DNA from: a virus
IMG/VR virus record: IMGVR_UViG_3300023284_000153
Location: 1-25,266 of that record
Direction: 5' to 3' (one strand)
DNA: 25,266 nucleotides
Of the stretch, positions 7,280 to 13,439 are shown in pieces. Both the position numbers and the translations under genes were made by a program. The stretch's first letter is position 1; every line of letters starts with the position of its first letter. The notes beneath the pieces were generated by a model. That model was not told where the DNA came from and did not search any database. It saw nothing but the letters and a program-made list of their open reading frames with translations.

Positions 7280-7523
7280 GAGAGAGAAGATACTCAGGGA
7301 TACGATACAGAAAGCTATTGCTCATGCCGACTACACAAACCCGGAAGGTATAATTCACAAACTAAGGGAAATTCTCGAAGAAGCCGATGCAATAAAGGAC
7401 GGGCCTAGTGAGGAGGACAGAAAAGAATTAATTCGAGTCTGTGAATGGGTAAATATGCATCCTAACCTGAAACATGATCGCATACTCTGGGCATTGAGAA
7501 AACTACAACAGGCATGGGGATAG
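7272..7523 (+). CDS. Hypothetical protein, ILRxAL family member 4
   Basis: An 83-residue soluble helical protein: EREKILRDTIQKA (3-15), LEEADAIKDGPSEEDR in the middle and RKLQQAWG at the end. It is the clearest relative of the gene at 4065, sharing PSEEDR and the QAWG terminus in protein and DNA, and shares the ILR(D)xxxxKA head with the other members. Function unknown. Confidence 0.77.
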   Translation: MTEREKILRDTIQKAIAHADYTNPEGIIHKLREILEEADAIKDGPSEEDRKELIRVCEWVNMHPNLKHDRILWALRKLQQAWG

Positions 7524-7524
7524 A

Positions 7525-7650
7525 ATGACCGAAAAGTCAAAATTAACCGCCGATGATATCGGAGACGGATGTGGGTGCCTTATTTTATTTGGAATTGTGG
7601 TATTTGGTATTGCTCTTGCTATGTCGATTGCGGATATACTTGGTATATGA
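7525..7650 (+). CDS. Small single-pass membrane protein (41 aa)
   Basis: Residues 1-15 are polar and acidic, then GCGCLILFGIVVFGIALAMS forms one transmembrane helix. It starts one base after the previous stop. It is the first of five consecutive membrane or secreted proteins. Function unknown; size and topology would suit a holin or a small membrane effector. Confidence 0.65.
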   Translation: MTEKSKLTADDIGDGCGCLILFGIVVFGIALAMSIADILGI

Positions 7651-7657
7651 GGATAGA

Positions 7658-7687
7658 ATGACAGAACAATACGAGAAATGGTATAAT
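7658..7687 (+). promoter_or_regulatory. Extended -10 promoter
   Basis: -35-like ATGACA at 7658-7663 (5 of 6), an 18-bp spacer, and TGGTATAAT with the -10 at 7682-7687 and the extended-10 TG at 7679-7680. The strong ribosome site AAAGGAGGT (7702-7710) follows the expected start site (about 7694). It would drive the membrane-protein cassette. The same bases also lie in a 21-codon micro-ORF (7658-7723), so the region may have two uses. Confidence 0.55.
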
Positions 7688-7715
7688 ACTAGAACCAAAT
7701 TAAAGGAGGTAAATC

Positions 7716-7817
7716 ATGTTTGAACTTGTAGCAATAGTTTTGACTTTAGTAGGCGGGATCTGTATTGGAACTAGATGGGGCCAAAACATTCCGTTAATTA
7801 ATAAGCTCTCTAAATGA
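7716..7817 (+). CDS. Very small membrane protein (33 aa)
   Basis: Preceded by one of the best ribosome sites in the window (AAAGGAGGT, 6 bases from the ATG). FELVAIVLTLVGGICIG is a single membrane helix with a short basic tail ending NKLSK. It ends in an ATGA overlap with the next gene. Function unknown. Confidence 0.65.
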   Translation: MFELVAIVLTLVGGICIGTRWGQNIPLINKLSK

Positions 7818-8086
7818 AAATAGTTAAGCGGGTATTGATAGGGCTGGCTGTGATAGCGGCTGTGTATCTTGCGTTTACAAACTGGGAGATTTTAGCCGGT
7901 ATCGGTGCAGCAATAGCGGCAATATTTGGCGGTAAGAAAGCACTAAAAGCCAAACGCGATAAACACGAAAACAGAATCAAAAATAGGGAGAAGCAAACGA
8001 ATGCTAAATTGGCTAAAGTTGGTAAGCGCACTTCTTTTAAGTCTCGGGTTGACAACCGGAACAAACGCGCAAGAAAACGAAAGTAA
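7814..8086 (+). CDS. Membrane protein with strongly basic tail (90 aa)
   Basis: Two short hydrophobic segments (about 7-22, LIGLAVIAAVYLAF, and 27-39, LAGIGAAIAAIFGG) are followed by about 50 residues very rich in Lys/Arg (KKALKAKRDKHENRIKNREK to RNKRARKRK). The last 86 bases overlap the next gene in another frame. Topology predicts a cytoplasmic, nucleic-acid-binding or scaffold-like tail. Its charge pattern does not match a usual spanin. Function unknown. Confidence 0.68.
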   Translation: MKIVKRVLIGLAVIAAVYLAFTNWEILAGIGAAIAAIFGGKKALKAKRDKHENRIKNREKQTNAKLAKVGKRTSFKSRVDNRNKRARKRK

Positions 8087-8414
8087 CATAATTGAGTTTG
8101 AGCTGATCGAGAAGGGTGAGCCGGTTCCTTACGACGCGGCAATCATTGATGAAATAGAATTCAAGCGATATGAGACAAACGAGATACTAGCTCATGCCTG
8201 CTTTACTAATGAAGTTGATCTTAAGGGAATAATCGAAGTAGACAAAAAGCTGCGCAAGATTTACAGGGTCAAGACCGCGCTTACAGTTCTAGGCGGGATT
8301 AAAAACATAGTCGGCCTTGGTATGTATTTATCAGGAGTCAAAGAATTCAAAAAGTGGGGCGCTGGGTTAATGGTTTTAGGGACTGTAGAAATCAGCATAG
8401 GCATTTCAATATGA
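8001..8414 (+). CDS. Exported or membrane protein with N-terminal signal peptide
   Basis: A 137-residue protein. Residues 1-24 (MLNWLKLVSALLLSLGLTTG then TNA) look like a Sec signal peptide with a possible cut after TNA; no lipobox Cys. A polar domain rich in Glu follows (NIIEFELIEKGEPVPYDAA), then two hydrophobic segments near the end (about 94-112 and 119-137). The first 86 bases are shared with the upstream gene in another frame. Nested-start geometry recalls Rz/Rz1 pairs, but the protein is longer and not a lipoprotein. Confidence 0.7.
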   Translation: MLNWLKLVSALLLSLGLTTGTNAQENESNIIEFELIEKGEPVPYDAAIIDEIEFKRYETNEILAHACFTNEVDLKGIIEVDKKLRKIYRVKTALTVLGGIKNIVGLGMYLSGVKEFKKWGAGLMVLGTVEISIGISI

Positions 8415-8653
8415 GTTTTTGGAATGGCATGATTCCTGTATTCGGTGTGATAGGTTTTTACATCGGTATGAGAATACATGATTATGTGGACGCACGCAGG
8501 ATGGCTAAAATAATTCAGGAAAGCGACAGAAGATTCCAAAAAGAAGAAGAGGAAAGAATAAAACGAGGAGAAGAATTGCCTTCGCATTTTCCTAGCATGG
8601 AAGATTTTCACATACAGACATTTAATCCGCCAAGCAGAATTATTAGGCTATGA
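8411..8653 (+). CDS. Small membrane-anchored protein with charged coil
   Basis: The ATG at 8411 overlaps the upstream stop (ATGA) and is preferred over the longer GTG frame from 8354. The 80-residue product has one N-terminal membrane helix (NGMIPVFGVIGFYIGM) followed by a charged helical stretch (RRFQKEEEERIKRGEE). This N-in single-pass plus coiled layout is loosely like an inner-membrane spanin. Function unknown. Confidence 0.68.
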   Translation: MSFWNGMIPVFGVIGFYIGMRIHDYVDARRMAKIIQESDRRFQKEEEERIKRGEELPSHFPSMEDFHIQTFNPPSRIIRL

Positions 8654-9414
8654 GCATAAAAGTTCAATCATTAATAAACCGATCTATCAAAGTATCATCT
8701 CCAATAGGCCGTAAATTATTTGTGAATGCGCCAATAAACCGCAAACTATTTGTAAGCTCTGAAATGTCAGTTCCTATATTTGCACCCACGATTCCGACCA
8801 AAGTTACTTTTGATGTGCCTCCAGACGGAGTGATAGCAAATGGCGCGGGGGTTCCAGGATTTGAATCTATAATCAAGGGATATACATTCGGGACAAACGG
8901 AGAAGTCAGGCAAGTATCTGGTATAGGGCGGACAACTTCCCTTGCTAATACGGACGGCGCGTTTTTCACATTAGAAGATGATCTTAATCTTTTGAATGTT
9001 GATACCACATGGGAGGTCACGCAGAAAATAAAAGTGACATCGATATCATCCGGCAATAGATACATGTCGATGGTAAGGGGAAGCAAGACGACAACCAAAA
9101 TAGCGTTATGGCCTACGGATGTTATTTTAATAGCTCAGATGCTTGGTGATTTGAGGGTTGCCTTTTTTTACAGAAACACAAGCGGGACATTGACTCAACT
9201 TGCGCTTTTCAGTAACGCATACACTGTTGGCGTGGAAACAAACATGGAGATCAAAAAGGATGCAACAGATTACACATTCACATTAGGCGCGGTATCTTCT
9301 CCGATTGCTAGAAGCTCAGTGCAATCAGAGACGAATAACTTCTACACAGTTGGGGCATTCGCAACTATCATTAATATTCATGTCGGCGAGAACGACGATA
9401 TCGAAAGGAAATAA
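8650..9414 (+). CDS. Beta-rich phage protein, possibly LamG/concanavalin-like
   Basis: A 254-residue protein coupled by ATGA overlap. The N-terminus repeats an 11-15-residue unit (NRSIKVSSP, GRKLFVNAPI, NRKLFVSSE). From about residue 50 a beta-rich domain rich in Thr, Ser and Gly follows, with alternating hydrophobics (DTTWEVTQKIKVTSISSG, LRVAFFYRNTSGTL, TNMEIKKDATDYTFTLG), as in LamG-like jelly rolls of virion surface or tail-associated proteins. No catalytic motif seen. It could be a receptor- or glycan-binding decoration protein; weakly supported. Confidence 0.7.
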   Translation: MSIKVQSLINRSIKVSSPIGRKLFVNAPINRKLFVSSEMSVPIFAPTIPTKVTFDVPPDGVIANGAGVPGFESIIKGYTFGTNGEVRQVSGIGRTTSLANTDGAFFTLEDDLNLLNVDTTWEVTQKIKVTSISSGNRYMSMVRGSKTTTKIALWPTDVILIAQMLGDLRVAFFYRNTSGTLTQLALFSNAYTVGVETNMEIKKDATDYTFTLGAVSSPIARSSVQSETNNFYTVGAFATIINIHVGENDDIERK

Positions 9415-9444
9415 TGACACCTAAAGAAATTGAGGTGAATAAGC

Positions 9445-9603
9445 ATGAGACTTAAAATGAGTCTGGACACAATGCCATACCCTAGAGGCAAAAAGCCAAT
9501 ATCGAGTATATTGCATCTTAGTGACGAACAAATGAAAAAACGGTTCCCACATGCTAAGAGAAAAAAGAGAGCATCTTTTCGGCGTAAGAAGTGTAATCAA
9601 TGA
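9445..9603 (+). CDS. Small basic protein, copy 1 of a duplicated pair (52 aa)
   Basis: A strongly basic protein with GKKPISSILHLSDEQMKKRF and PHAK, nearly repeated in the protein at 14710 (KRPISSVLHLSDERMKKRF, PHAK). Ribosome site GAGGTGA at 9432-9438. The tail KRKKRASFRRKKCNQ is very basic and may bind nucleic acid. The conservation between two distant copies supports real coding. Confidence 0.7.
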   Translation: MRLKMSLDTMPYPRGKKPISSILHLSDEQMKKRFPHAKRKKRASFRRKKCNQ

Positions 9604-9618
9604 GCGCAGGGGTATAGA

Positions 9619-9825
9619 ATGACAAGCACACTTTTTGAAAATAATGATCCGGGTGAACAAAATCTCAAGGTCTGGGTAGGTGGGCAGTTCAAAGAATATT
9701 CGTCATGGCCCATGAGAGAAATAACTGACCCGGTTAACGGTGTCACCGAAGAGCCCGCCTTTCCCGATCCTGTAACTAACTTCTCTCAGTTGACAGCCGG
9801 GGCCGGGTGGATATTGGTAACATGA
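9619..9825 (+). CDS. Hypothetical protein (68 aa)
   Basis: A small acidic protein with Trp-rich and Pro-rich segments (LKVWVGGQFKEYSSWPMRE, PAFPDPVTNFSQL) and ending GWILVT. Ribosome-site-like AGGGG about 9 bases before the ATG. It may be a minor structural or accessory protein; not recognised. Confidence 0.65.
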   Translation: MTSTLFENNDPGEQNLKVWVGGQFKEYSSWPMREITDPVNGVTEEPAFPDPVTNFSQLTAGAGWILVT

Positions 9826-9827
9826 AT

Positions 9828-9835
9828 GGTATAAT
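9828..9835 (+). promoter_or_regulatory. Extended -10 element (weak promoter candidate)
   Basis: TGGTATAAT with TATAAT at 9830-9835; no good -35 at 16-18 bp. A start site would fall near 9842, the ATG of the next gene, which has no visible ribosome site. It repeats the TGGTATAAT seen at 7679-7687. Confidence 0.3.
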
Positions 9836-9841
9836 AATCAC

Positions 9842-10213
9842 ATGGTAGACGAGCTGGAAATATTCAAGGATTCATTCGGTCAGGAAATAACAGTTCAGCT
9901 AATAAAAGATAACTCTAACGAAACAATTAACGACGCTACTTCATTCGAAGTCCATATTGAGAAACCAGATCTCGCTCAAACGGTTATTGTAAGGACCACT
10001 GGCATAACAAAAGTAGATTCTAAGAATGTAGAGTATTCAACCGAAGCTACGGAAACCGACTTAAATGGAACTTATAAAGTGAATGTATTCTTCAAGAAAA
10101 CCGGCGAGGCATCGATACCTGGTGTGACATTCTTTTATCATGTAGTGCCATTATTTTCCGGCCAAGGCAATTTACGCCGTGGCACAAACTTATTATCAGG
10201 AGCTACTTCATGA
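9842..10213 (+). CDS. Hypothetical beta-sandwich-like protein
   Basis: A 123-residue protein with alternating hydrophobic strands (EITVQLIKDN, SFEVHIEKP, YKVNVFFKK, VTFFYHVVPLF), suggesting an Ig-like or BppU-like beta fold found in phage baseplate or decoration proteins. No SD; a micro-ORF (9822-9848) overlaps the upstream stop and this start, and an extended -10 lies just before it. ATGA overlap with the next gene. Confidence 0.7.
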   Translation: MVDELEIFKDSFGQEITVQLIKDNSNETINDATSFEVHIEKPDLAQTVIVRTTGITKVDSKNVEYSTEATETDLNGTYKVNVFFKKTGEASIPGVTFFYHVVPLFSGQGNLRRGTNLLSGATS

Positions 10214-10452
10214 ACATACCAGAGATTTTGAAAAACGCTAAGGCATGGGCCGACGAACTCAAAGCGGCTAAGTGGAAACGAATTGAGCTTAATGCATCGG
10301 GAAGAAAAATCGATCCCGTATATGGCCTTGCTTGGAAAGATCCAAAAGACGGAAAAACTTATGATTTGAAAAACGCATATAGTATTTTGAAGCATCCGCC
10401 CGAAACAAAACCTTCGAAGCCAAAGAAGCCAGAGAAGACACCGGAGAAATAA
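10210..10452 (+). CDS. Hypothetical protein with Pro/Lys-rich tail (80 aa)
   Basis: An N-terminal helix (PEILKNAKAWADELKAAKWK) and a WKDPKDGKTYDLKNAYSIL segment, then a low-complexity PETKPSKPKKPEKTPEK tail. ATGA overlap with the preceding gene. Function unknown. Confidence 0.68.
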   Translation: MNIPEILKNAKAWADELKAAKWKRIELNASGRKIDPVYGLAWKDPKDGKTYDLKNAYSILKHPPETKPSKPKKPEKTPEK

Positions 10453-10459
10453 ATCGCCT

Positions 10460-10657
10460 TTGAAACTATCTGATTTACTAAGCGAACTTGAAACCGCCGC
10501 CACATCTTATATTGAAATCGGTAAACAAAAAACCCAAGGAAGTAAAGCAAGGCGAAAGCTGGAAAACCGCGCCTATGGAATTAGATACACTGTCAAGTTG
10601 ATGAAAGAAATATTGAGAAGGGAGATATTTAAGAAAACGGAGACACAAGCGAAATGA
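10460..10657 (+). CDS. Small helical basic protein (65 aa), TTG start
   Basis: KLSDLLSELETAATSYIEIG followed by a basic helix (SKARRKLENRAYGIRYTVKL). TTG is the first possible start after the previous stop; GGAGA lies about 12 bases upstream. ATGA overlap with the next gene supports the frame. Function unknown. Confidence 0.6.
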   Translation: MKLSDLLSELETAATSYIEIGKQKTQGSKARRKLENRAYGIRYTVKLMKEILRREIFKKTETQAK

Positions 10658-10779
10658 TAAAATCAGTTTTCAAGTTTATTGTAGACGCGCTTTTTGACCC
10701 AGATGATAAAGATCCATGGAGTAGAATTGTTCACACAAGATCAAAGCCAGATACTCCAAGGCCAAGTCCACACAAATGA
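10654..10779 (+). CDS. Small hypothetical protein (41 aa)
   Basis: Starts and ends in ATGA overlaps. KSVFKFIVDALF is amphipathic, followed by FDPDDKDPW and a polar Pro-rich tail. Membrane association is possible through the N-terminal helix. Not recognised. Confidence 0.55.
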   Translation: MIKSVFKFIVDALFDPDDKDPWSRIVHTRSKPDTPRPSPHK

Positions 10780-10964
10780 TAGCCAAACTCATAAGGTGGT
10801 TTAAGGAGATATTCACATTCAATGATTATGGTTATTTACCTAATGGTGAACATTTTCAAAAATTAAGTAATGGTAATTGGATTAGAGGTGGATATTCGCC
10901 GATAGAAAATCCAGAAAGGCCGCTGGGGCCGCCGCCCGGATATAAAGGTAAGTGGCCATTATGA
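10776..10964 (+). CDS. Small hypothetical protein (62 aa)
   Basis: AKLIRWFKEIF is an amphipathic helix, followed by YLPNGEHFQKLSNGNWIRGG and a GPPPGYKG segment. Its start resembles that of the previous gene (hydrophobic and Lys, ending in F), so the two may be relatives. ATGA overlaps on both sides. Confidence 0.62.
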   Translation: MIAKLIRWFKEIFTFNDYGYLPNGEHFQKLSNGNWIRGGYSPIENPERPLGPPPGYKGKWPL

Positions 10965-11197
10965 CAAGAAAGAAATTTGATTCATTGAGTCTTGATGAGC
11001 AAATGGCGCTTATATGTATTTGCGGTGAACACAATTGCACCCCTAAAGATATTGGAGATATCACAGTTGAACAAAAGAAATACTATGAATGGTCGTGGAG
11101 CTTTCCTTTTCTGAAAATCATAAAAAAAACGAGCGCGTCAGTAACTTGGACTAAACAGTTGAAATTGGCGACCATTGAAGGAAGAATAAGTGTCTAA
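10961..11197 (+). CDS. Hypothetical protein (78 aa)
   Basis: The ATG at 10961 overlaps the upstream stop by ATGA and is preferred over the GTG at 10952. DEQMALICICGEHNCTPKDI has several Cys and a His (C-x-C...H-x-C), possibly binding metal. The C-terminal half is basic and aromatic (YYEWSWSFPFLKIIKK). Function unknown. Confidence 0.65.
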   Translation: MTRKKFDSLSLDEQMALICICGEHNCTPKDIGDITVEQKKYYEWSWSFPFLKIIKKTSASVTWTKQLKLATIEGRISV

Positions 11198-11444
11198 CGT
11201 ATCACGTGTTGAATTCCGACCCACCTATCATGACTATAGCAGATCAGAAAGTTACTTCGACACAAAAGAACCGGCCTCAAATAAATGCTGTATATGCGGC
11301 TCACCGATTAAACTTAAAAACAACAAAGACGACGGCGTATGTCCTAAAGAAGATTGCACTAGGGAAAGATTCTTCAAAGAAGCTCATAGTATGCTAGAGA
11401 ACGGGAGAGGTGATAAATTCGTAAGGCCAGGAGAACAAATATGA
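11190..11444 (+). CDS. Small zinc-ribbon protein, GTG start
   Basis: An 84-residue protein with CCICGSPIK (about 33-41) and CPKEDC (about 51-56), a probable zinc ribbon. The GTG at 11190 overlaps the upstream gene by 8 bases and TAAGTG geometry supports it. The rest is polar and charged. Function unknown. Confidence 0.68.
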   Translation: MSNVSRVEFRPTYHDYSRSESYFDTKEPASNKCCICGSPIKLKNNKDDGVCPKEDCTRERFFKEAHSMLENGRGDKFVRPGEQI

Positions 11445-11668
11445 GAGTGAAAATCTGGATGATTAAGCACTGGATGACAAGGGCATGGGAAGAAATGCTT
11501 ATGAAGATTGTCTGGATGCTTCCCAAGAAGATTGTGATGTGGTCATTTGTTAGAGTGACGGCTCATGCCACAACTGGAAAGTGGTCTAAGCAGATTGTCC
11601 CTGAATTAACAGCTATGGACGCGCTAAAAAGATGGGAGGATAAGTCAAAGGAACCAGCAACTACATGA
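11441..11668 (+). CDS. Phage hypothetical protein, Trp/Met-rich N-terminus
   Basis: A 75-residue protein resembling a recurring unnamed phage type: a Trp- and Met-rich amphipathic N-terminus (WMIKHWMTRAWEEMLMKIVW), LPKKIVMWSFVRVTAHATTG in the middle and LTAMDALKRW near the end. It may associate with membrane. ATGA overlaps at both ends. Confidence 0.73.
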   Translation: MRVKIWMIKHWMTRAWEEMLMKIVWMLPKKIVMWSFVRVTAHATTGKWSKQIVPELTAMDALKRWEDKSKEPATT

Positions 11669-11808
11669 CAGATATTGAACTATTAGGAGATAAGCTCAAG
11701 GCCTTTATTTATCACCCGCATCCAACACCTGACGAAAGATTACAAGCTGAAAAGATACTGACTGATCTTTTGACCATTGCAGAACCTCTTGGTATGACAA
11801 CCAAATAG
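11665..11808 (+). CDS. Small hypothetical protein (47 aa)
   Basis: Coupled by ATGA overlap. Mostly helical and acidic: DIELLGDKLKAFIYHPHPTP then DERLQAEKILTDLLTIAE. It is the last gene before the short gap ahead of the terminase region. Function unknown. Confidence 0.6.
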   Translation: MTDIELLGDKLKAFIYHPHPTPDERLQAEKILTDLLTIAEPLGMTTK

Positions 11809-11825
11809 ACCTAATACACTATAAT
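11770..11825 (+). promoter_or_regulatory. Promoter candidates before the small terminase gene
   Basis: A perfect -10 TATAAT lies at 11820-11825 in the gap before the terminase gene, but its -35 is poor (ATGACA at 11794-11799, 20-bp spacing). A second arrangement, TTGACC (11770-11775), 17 bp, TATGAC (11793-11798), overlaps the end of the upstream gene. The position suits a late promoter; evidence is weak. Confidence 0.33.
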
Positions 11826-11843
11826 TAACTAAATGTTGGGAAT

Positions 11844-12266
11844 ATGGGTAAAATAAGTAACTTGTCAGTAAACCAGAAGAAGGACCGCGCTCTTAAAGTT
11901 ATTAAGGCAATCCCACACGAACCGCCTAAATATGCTATAGCTAAACTCATGGGTATAGACGGTGAAACTCTAAGAAGATGGCAGAAGCAAGACAATCAAT
12001 TCAACGATGATCTTGAGGAGATCCTTTTAGAGAAACGAGCTAGGTTAGTAGACACGGCTAAAGAAGGCTTACTCCGCTGCATTGAAGATAATCACTACCC
12101 AGCGATCAAAGATACTTTAAGGATTCAAGATCCTGATAACTGGGCCGAACCAGAAGAGAGTAACACTACCACGGTCAACATTATGTATTTACCCATCGGG
12201 CCGGGAAGGAACGGAACCAATGGCAAATCAAAGAAGATAGTTAATGGGAGGCATAAGCTGAAATGA
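11844..12266 (+). CDS. Putative terminase small subunit
   Basis: A 140-residue protein. Residues about 27-50 (PPKYAIAKLMGIDGETLRRW) form a helix-turn-helix like the DNA-binding domain of phage small terminases, followed by a helical stretch (EEILLEKRARLVDTAKEGLL) and TLRIQDPDNWAE, a segment common near the end of such proteins. It would recognise the packaging site and recruit the large subunit, encoded about 4.5 kb downstream. The intervening accessory genes are unusual. ATGA overlap with the next gene. Confidence 0.7.
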   Translation: MGKISNLSVNQKKDRALKVIKAIPHEPPKYAIAKLMGIDGETLRRWQKQDNQFNDDLEEILLEKRARLVDTAKEGLLRCIEDNHYPAIKDTLRIQDPDNWAEPEESNTTTVNIMYLPIGPGRNGTNGKSKKIVNGRHKLK

Positions 12267-12451
12267 TCGACACGTTGATTCTTTTATTCATGCTAGGATT
12301 AGGATTGTTTTGCACGTGGAAAGCTGGATATCATCATGGTAAAGCTGAGGTATGGGAAGAAGTTCTTGAGCGCGACAAAAAGACTTATCGAGATATCCGG
12401 CATATAATGGCAAGACCAACGGAGCTAGAAGATACGGACAGACTGAAATGA
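12263..12451 (+). CDS. Small membrane protein (62 aa)
   Basis: One N-terminal membrane helix (LILLFMLGLGLFCTW) followed by YHHGKAEVWEEVLERDKK, a charged helix. ATGA overlaps on both sides. Such an N-terminal anchor with a cytoplasmic helix is common among phage accessory proteins; function unknown. Confidence 0.7.
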   Translation: MIDTLILLFMLGLGLFCTWKAGYHHGKAEVWEEVLERDKKTYRDIRHIMARPTELEDTDRLK

Positions 12452-12681
12452 AGGGATGGACAAGAGTTCACAGGCCACTTAACAATGAAACAAAGTCAAC
12501 ATTCTCAGCAGAAGATTGGAGGCTGATGGCACACCAATTAGCAACAGCGGCTCTTGATTGCTTGAATAACCATAGAAGCGATGAAAGGGACATCATAGAA
12601 TCCGACATTAGAAAATACAAAGCAATGTGTGACCGTGATGACCCGAGATCACAATTTGAAAAGGATCAAGGTTTAGGCTGA
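12448..12681 (+). CDS. Hypothetical protein (77 aa)
   Basis: A soluble protein with EDWRLMAHQLATAALDCLNN and ESDIRKYKAMCDRDD, likely helical. Coupled upstream by ATGA overlap and ending one base before the next ATG. Not recognised. Confidence 0.65.
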   Translation: MKGWTRVHRPLNNETKSTFSAEDWRLMAHQLATAALDCLNNHRSDERDIIESDIRKYKAMCDRDDPRSQFEKDQGLG

Positions 12682-12682
12682 A

Positions 12683-12994
12683 ATGACAAGACGCGGATTC
12701 ATTAAGAGGATAGGAGGAGTGGCGGCGGATGCTTTGGCTGTAGCGACTATTCCGGCGACAGCAGCCACAGATATTTACACAGTATCAATCACACCTAAAG
12801 GGCTAGAAAGCACATCATTTGAAATAGAATCATTTGCCAATCTATTTGGAGTATTTAGGAATGGTAGAACTGACGATGAATTGGCACACTATCTTAAAAG
12901 GAGAATAATAAATGATCGCCTTGGATATGGAGAGCAATGGCTAGAAACTGAAATTAATCCTCCTATGAAGATTAGAAACGAACCTAGGTTCTAA
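12683..12994 (+). CDS. Protein with twin-arginine (Tat) signal peptide
   Basis: A 103-residue protein beginning MTRRGFIKRIGG, matching the Tat consensus (S/T)RRxFLK, followed by a moderately hydrophobic AADALAVATIP and an ATAA cleavage region. The mature part (about 75 residues) is soluble with TVSITPKGLESTSFEIESF and LAHYLKRRI. Tat export carries folded proteins across the inner membrane. The cargo has no recognised domain and no cofactor motif. The signal is clear; whether it is used by the host is inference. Confidence 0.72.
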   Translation: MTRRGFIKRIGGVAADALAVATIPATAATDIYTVSITPKGLESTSFEIESFANLFGVFRNGRTDDELAHYLKRRIINDRLGYGEQWLETEINPPMKIRNEPRF

Positions 12995-12995
12995 A

Positions 12996-13139
12996 ATGAT
13001 CGAACACGAAATATCTTTGATGTCCGAACATTGCCAGAGCTGTGGTGGCGCGTCACAAGCTATAAATGAAATCGGCCTAGAGTTTTGCCCAAGTGACTTC
13101 GTATCATTCGATGATATAGCCGACCTATTGGAAGATTAA
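12996..13139 (+). CDS. Small Cys-containing protein (47 aa)
   Basis: Starts one base after the preceding stop. HCQSCGGASQ contains a CxxC knuckle and a third Cys (FCPSDF) lies 17 residues on, suggesting half or a degenerate zinc ribbon. The end FDDIADLLED is acidic. It precedes the longest coding gap of the region. Confidence 0.6.
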   Translation: MIEHEISLMSEHCQSCGGASQAINEIGLEFCPSDFVSFDDIADLLED

Positions 13140-13144
13140 AAGCC

Positions 13145-13172
13145 TTGACGCCCGACCCTAAATAAGTAGAAT
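13145..13172 (+). promoter_or_regulatory. Sigma70-type promoter
   Basis: TTGACG (13145-13150), 16-bp spacer, TAGAAT (13167-13172), each 5 of 6 to consensus, in a true intergenic gap. Transcription would start near 13179, just before the inverted repeat at 13183. Confidence 0.55.
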
Positions 13173-13182
13173 GTAAACAATG

Positions 13183-13307
13183 ATCCGGTTAAGCAAATCC
13201 CACAAATCTCCCTCCAAGTCCAATCTTAGGAATCTTAACCGGATTTCACAACGTCAGTGTGTAGGCGTGACAGCCGGGAGAGACCGGCGCATTTCAGGGG
13301 GTGATAT
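13183..13307 (+). other. Structured non-coding leader
   Basis: The 168-base gap 13140-13307 has no gene. After the promoter, ATCCGGTTAAG (13183-13193) and CTTAACCGGAT (13234-13244) form a perfect 11-bp inverted repeat with a 40-base interior. A second hairpin, GCCGG-GAGAGA-CCGGC, lies at 13273-13288. AGGGGG, a ribosome-site-like sequence, follows 15 bases later before the ATG at 13308. No T-run, so neither is a normal terminator. It could be a 5' leader, a small RNA or a protein-binding site. Confidence 0.5.
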
Positions 13308-13439
13308 ATGAGCTGTGACTATTGCGGGTGTATTGTTGGTTATTCAGTGAGAGAGCAGGTTGACTATGGTCGATTTATTGTGTCTTGGAAATGCATGTAT
13401 TGTGGAGTTTTATCATTTATTAGAAAGGAGGTGTGTTAA
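13308..13439 (+). CDS. Mini zinc-ribbon protein (43 aa)
   Basis: CDYCGCI at residues 3-9 and CMYCGVLSF at about 29-37 form two CxxCG knuckles, a complete four-Cys zinc ribbon. It is the first gene after the structured leader. It ends with TTAATG overlap onto the next gene. Function unknown. Confidence 0.68.
   Translation: MSCDYCGCIVGYSVREQVDYGRFIVSWKCMYCGVLSFIRKEVC

Noticed and set aside
11206-11397. Plus-strand frame of 63 codons inside the zinc-ribbon gene at 11190
   Set aside because: It lies wholly within a gene with a better motif and coupling, and has no features of its own.
13183-13244. 11-bp inverted repeat as a terminator
   Set aside because: The loop is 40 bases and no T-run follows; better described as a leader or binding structure.
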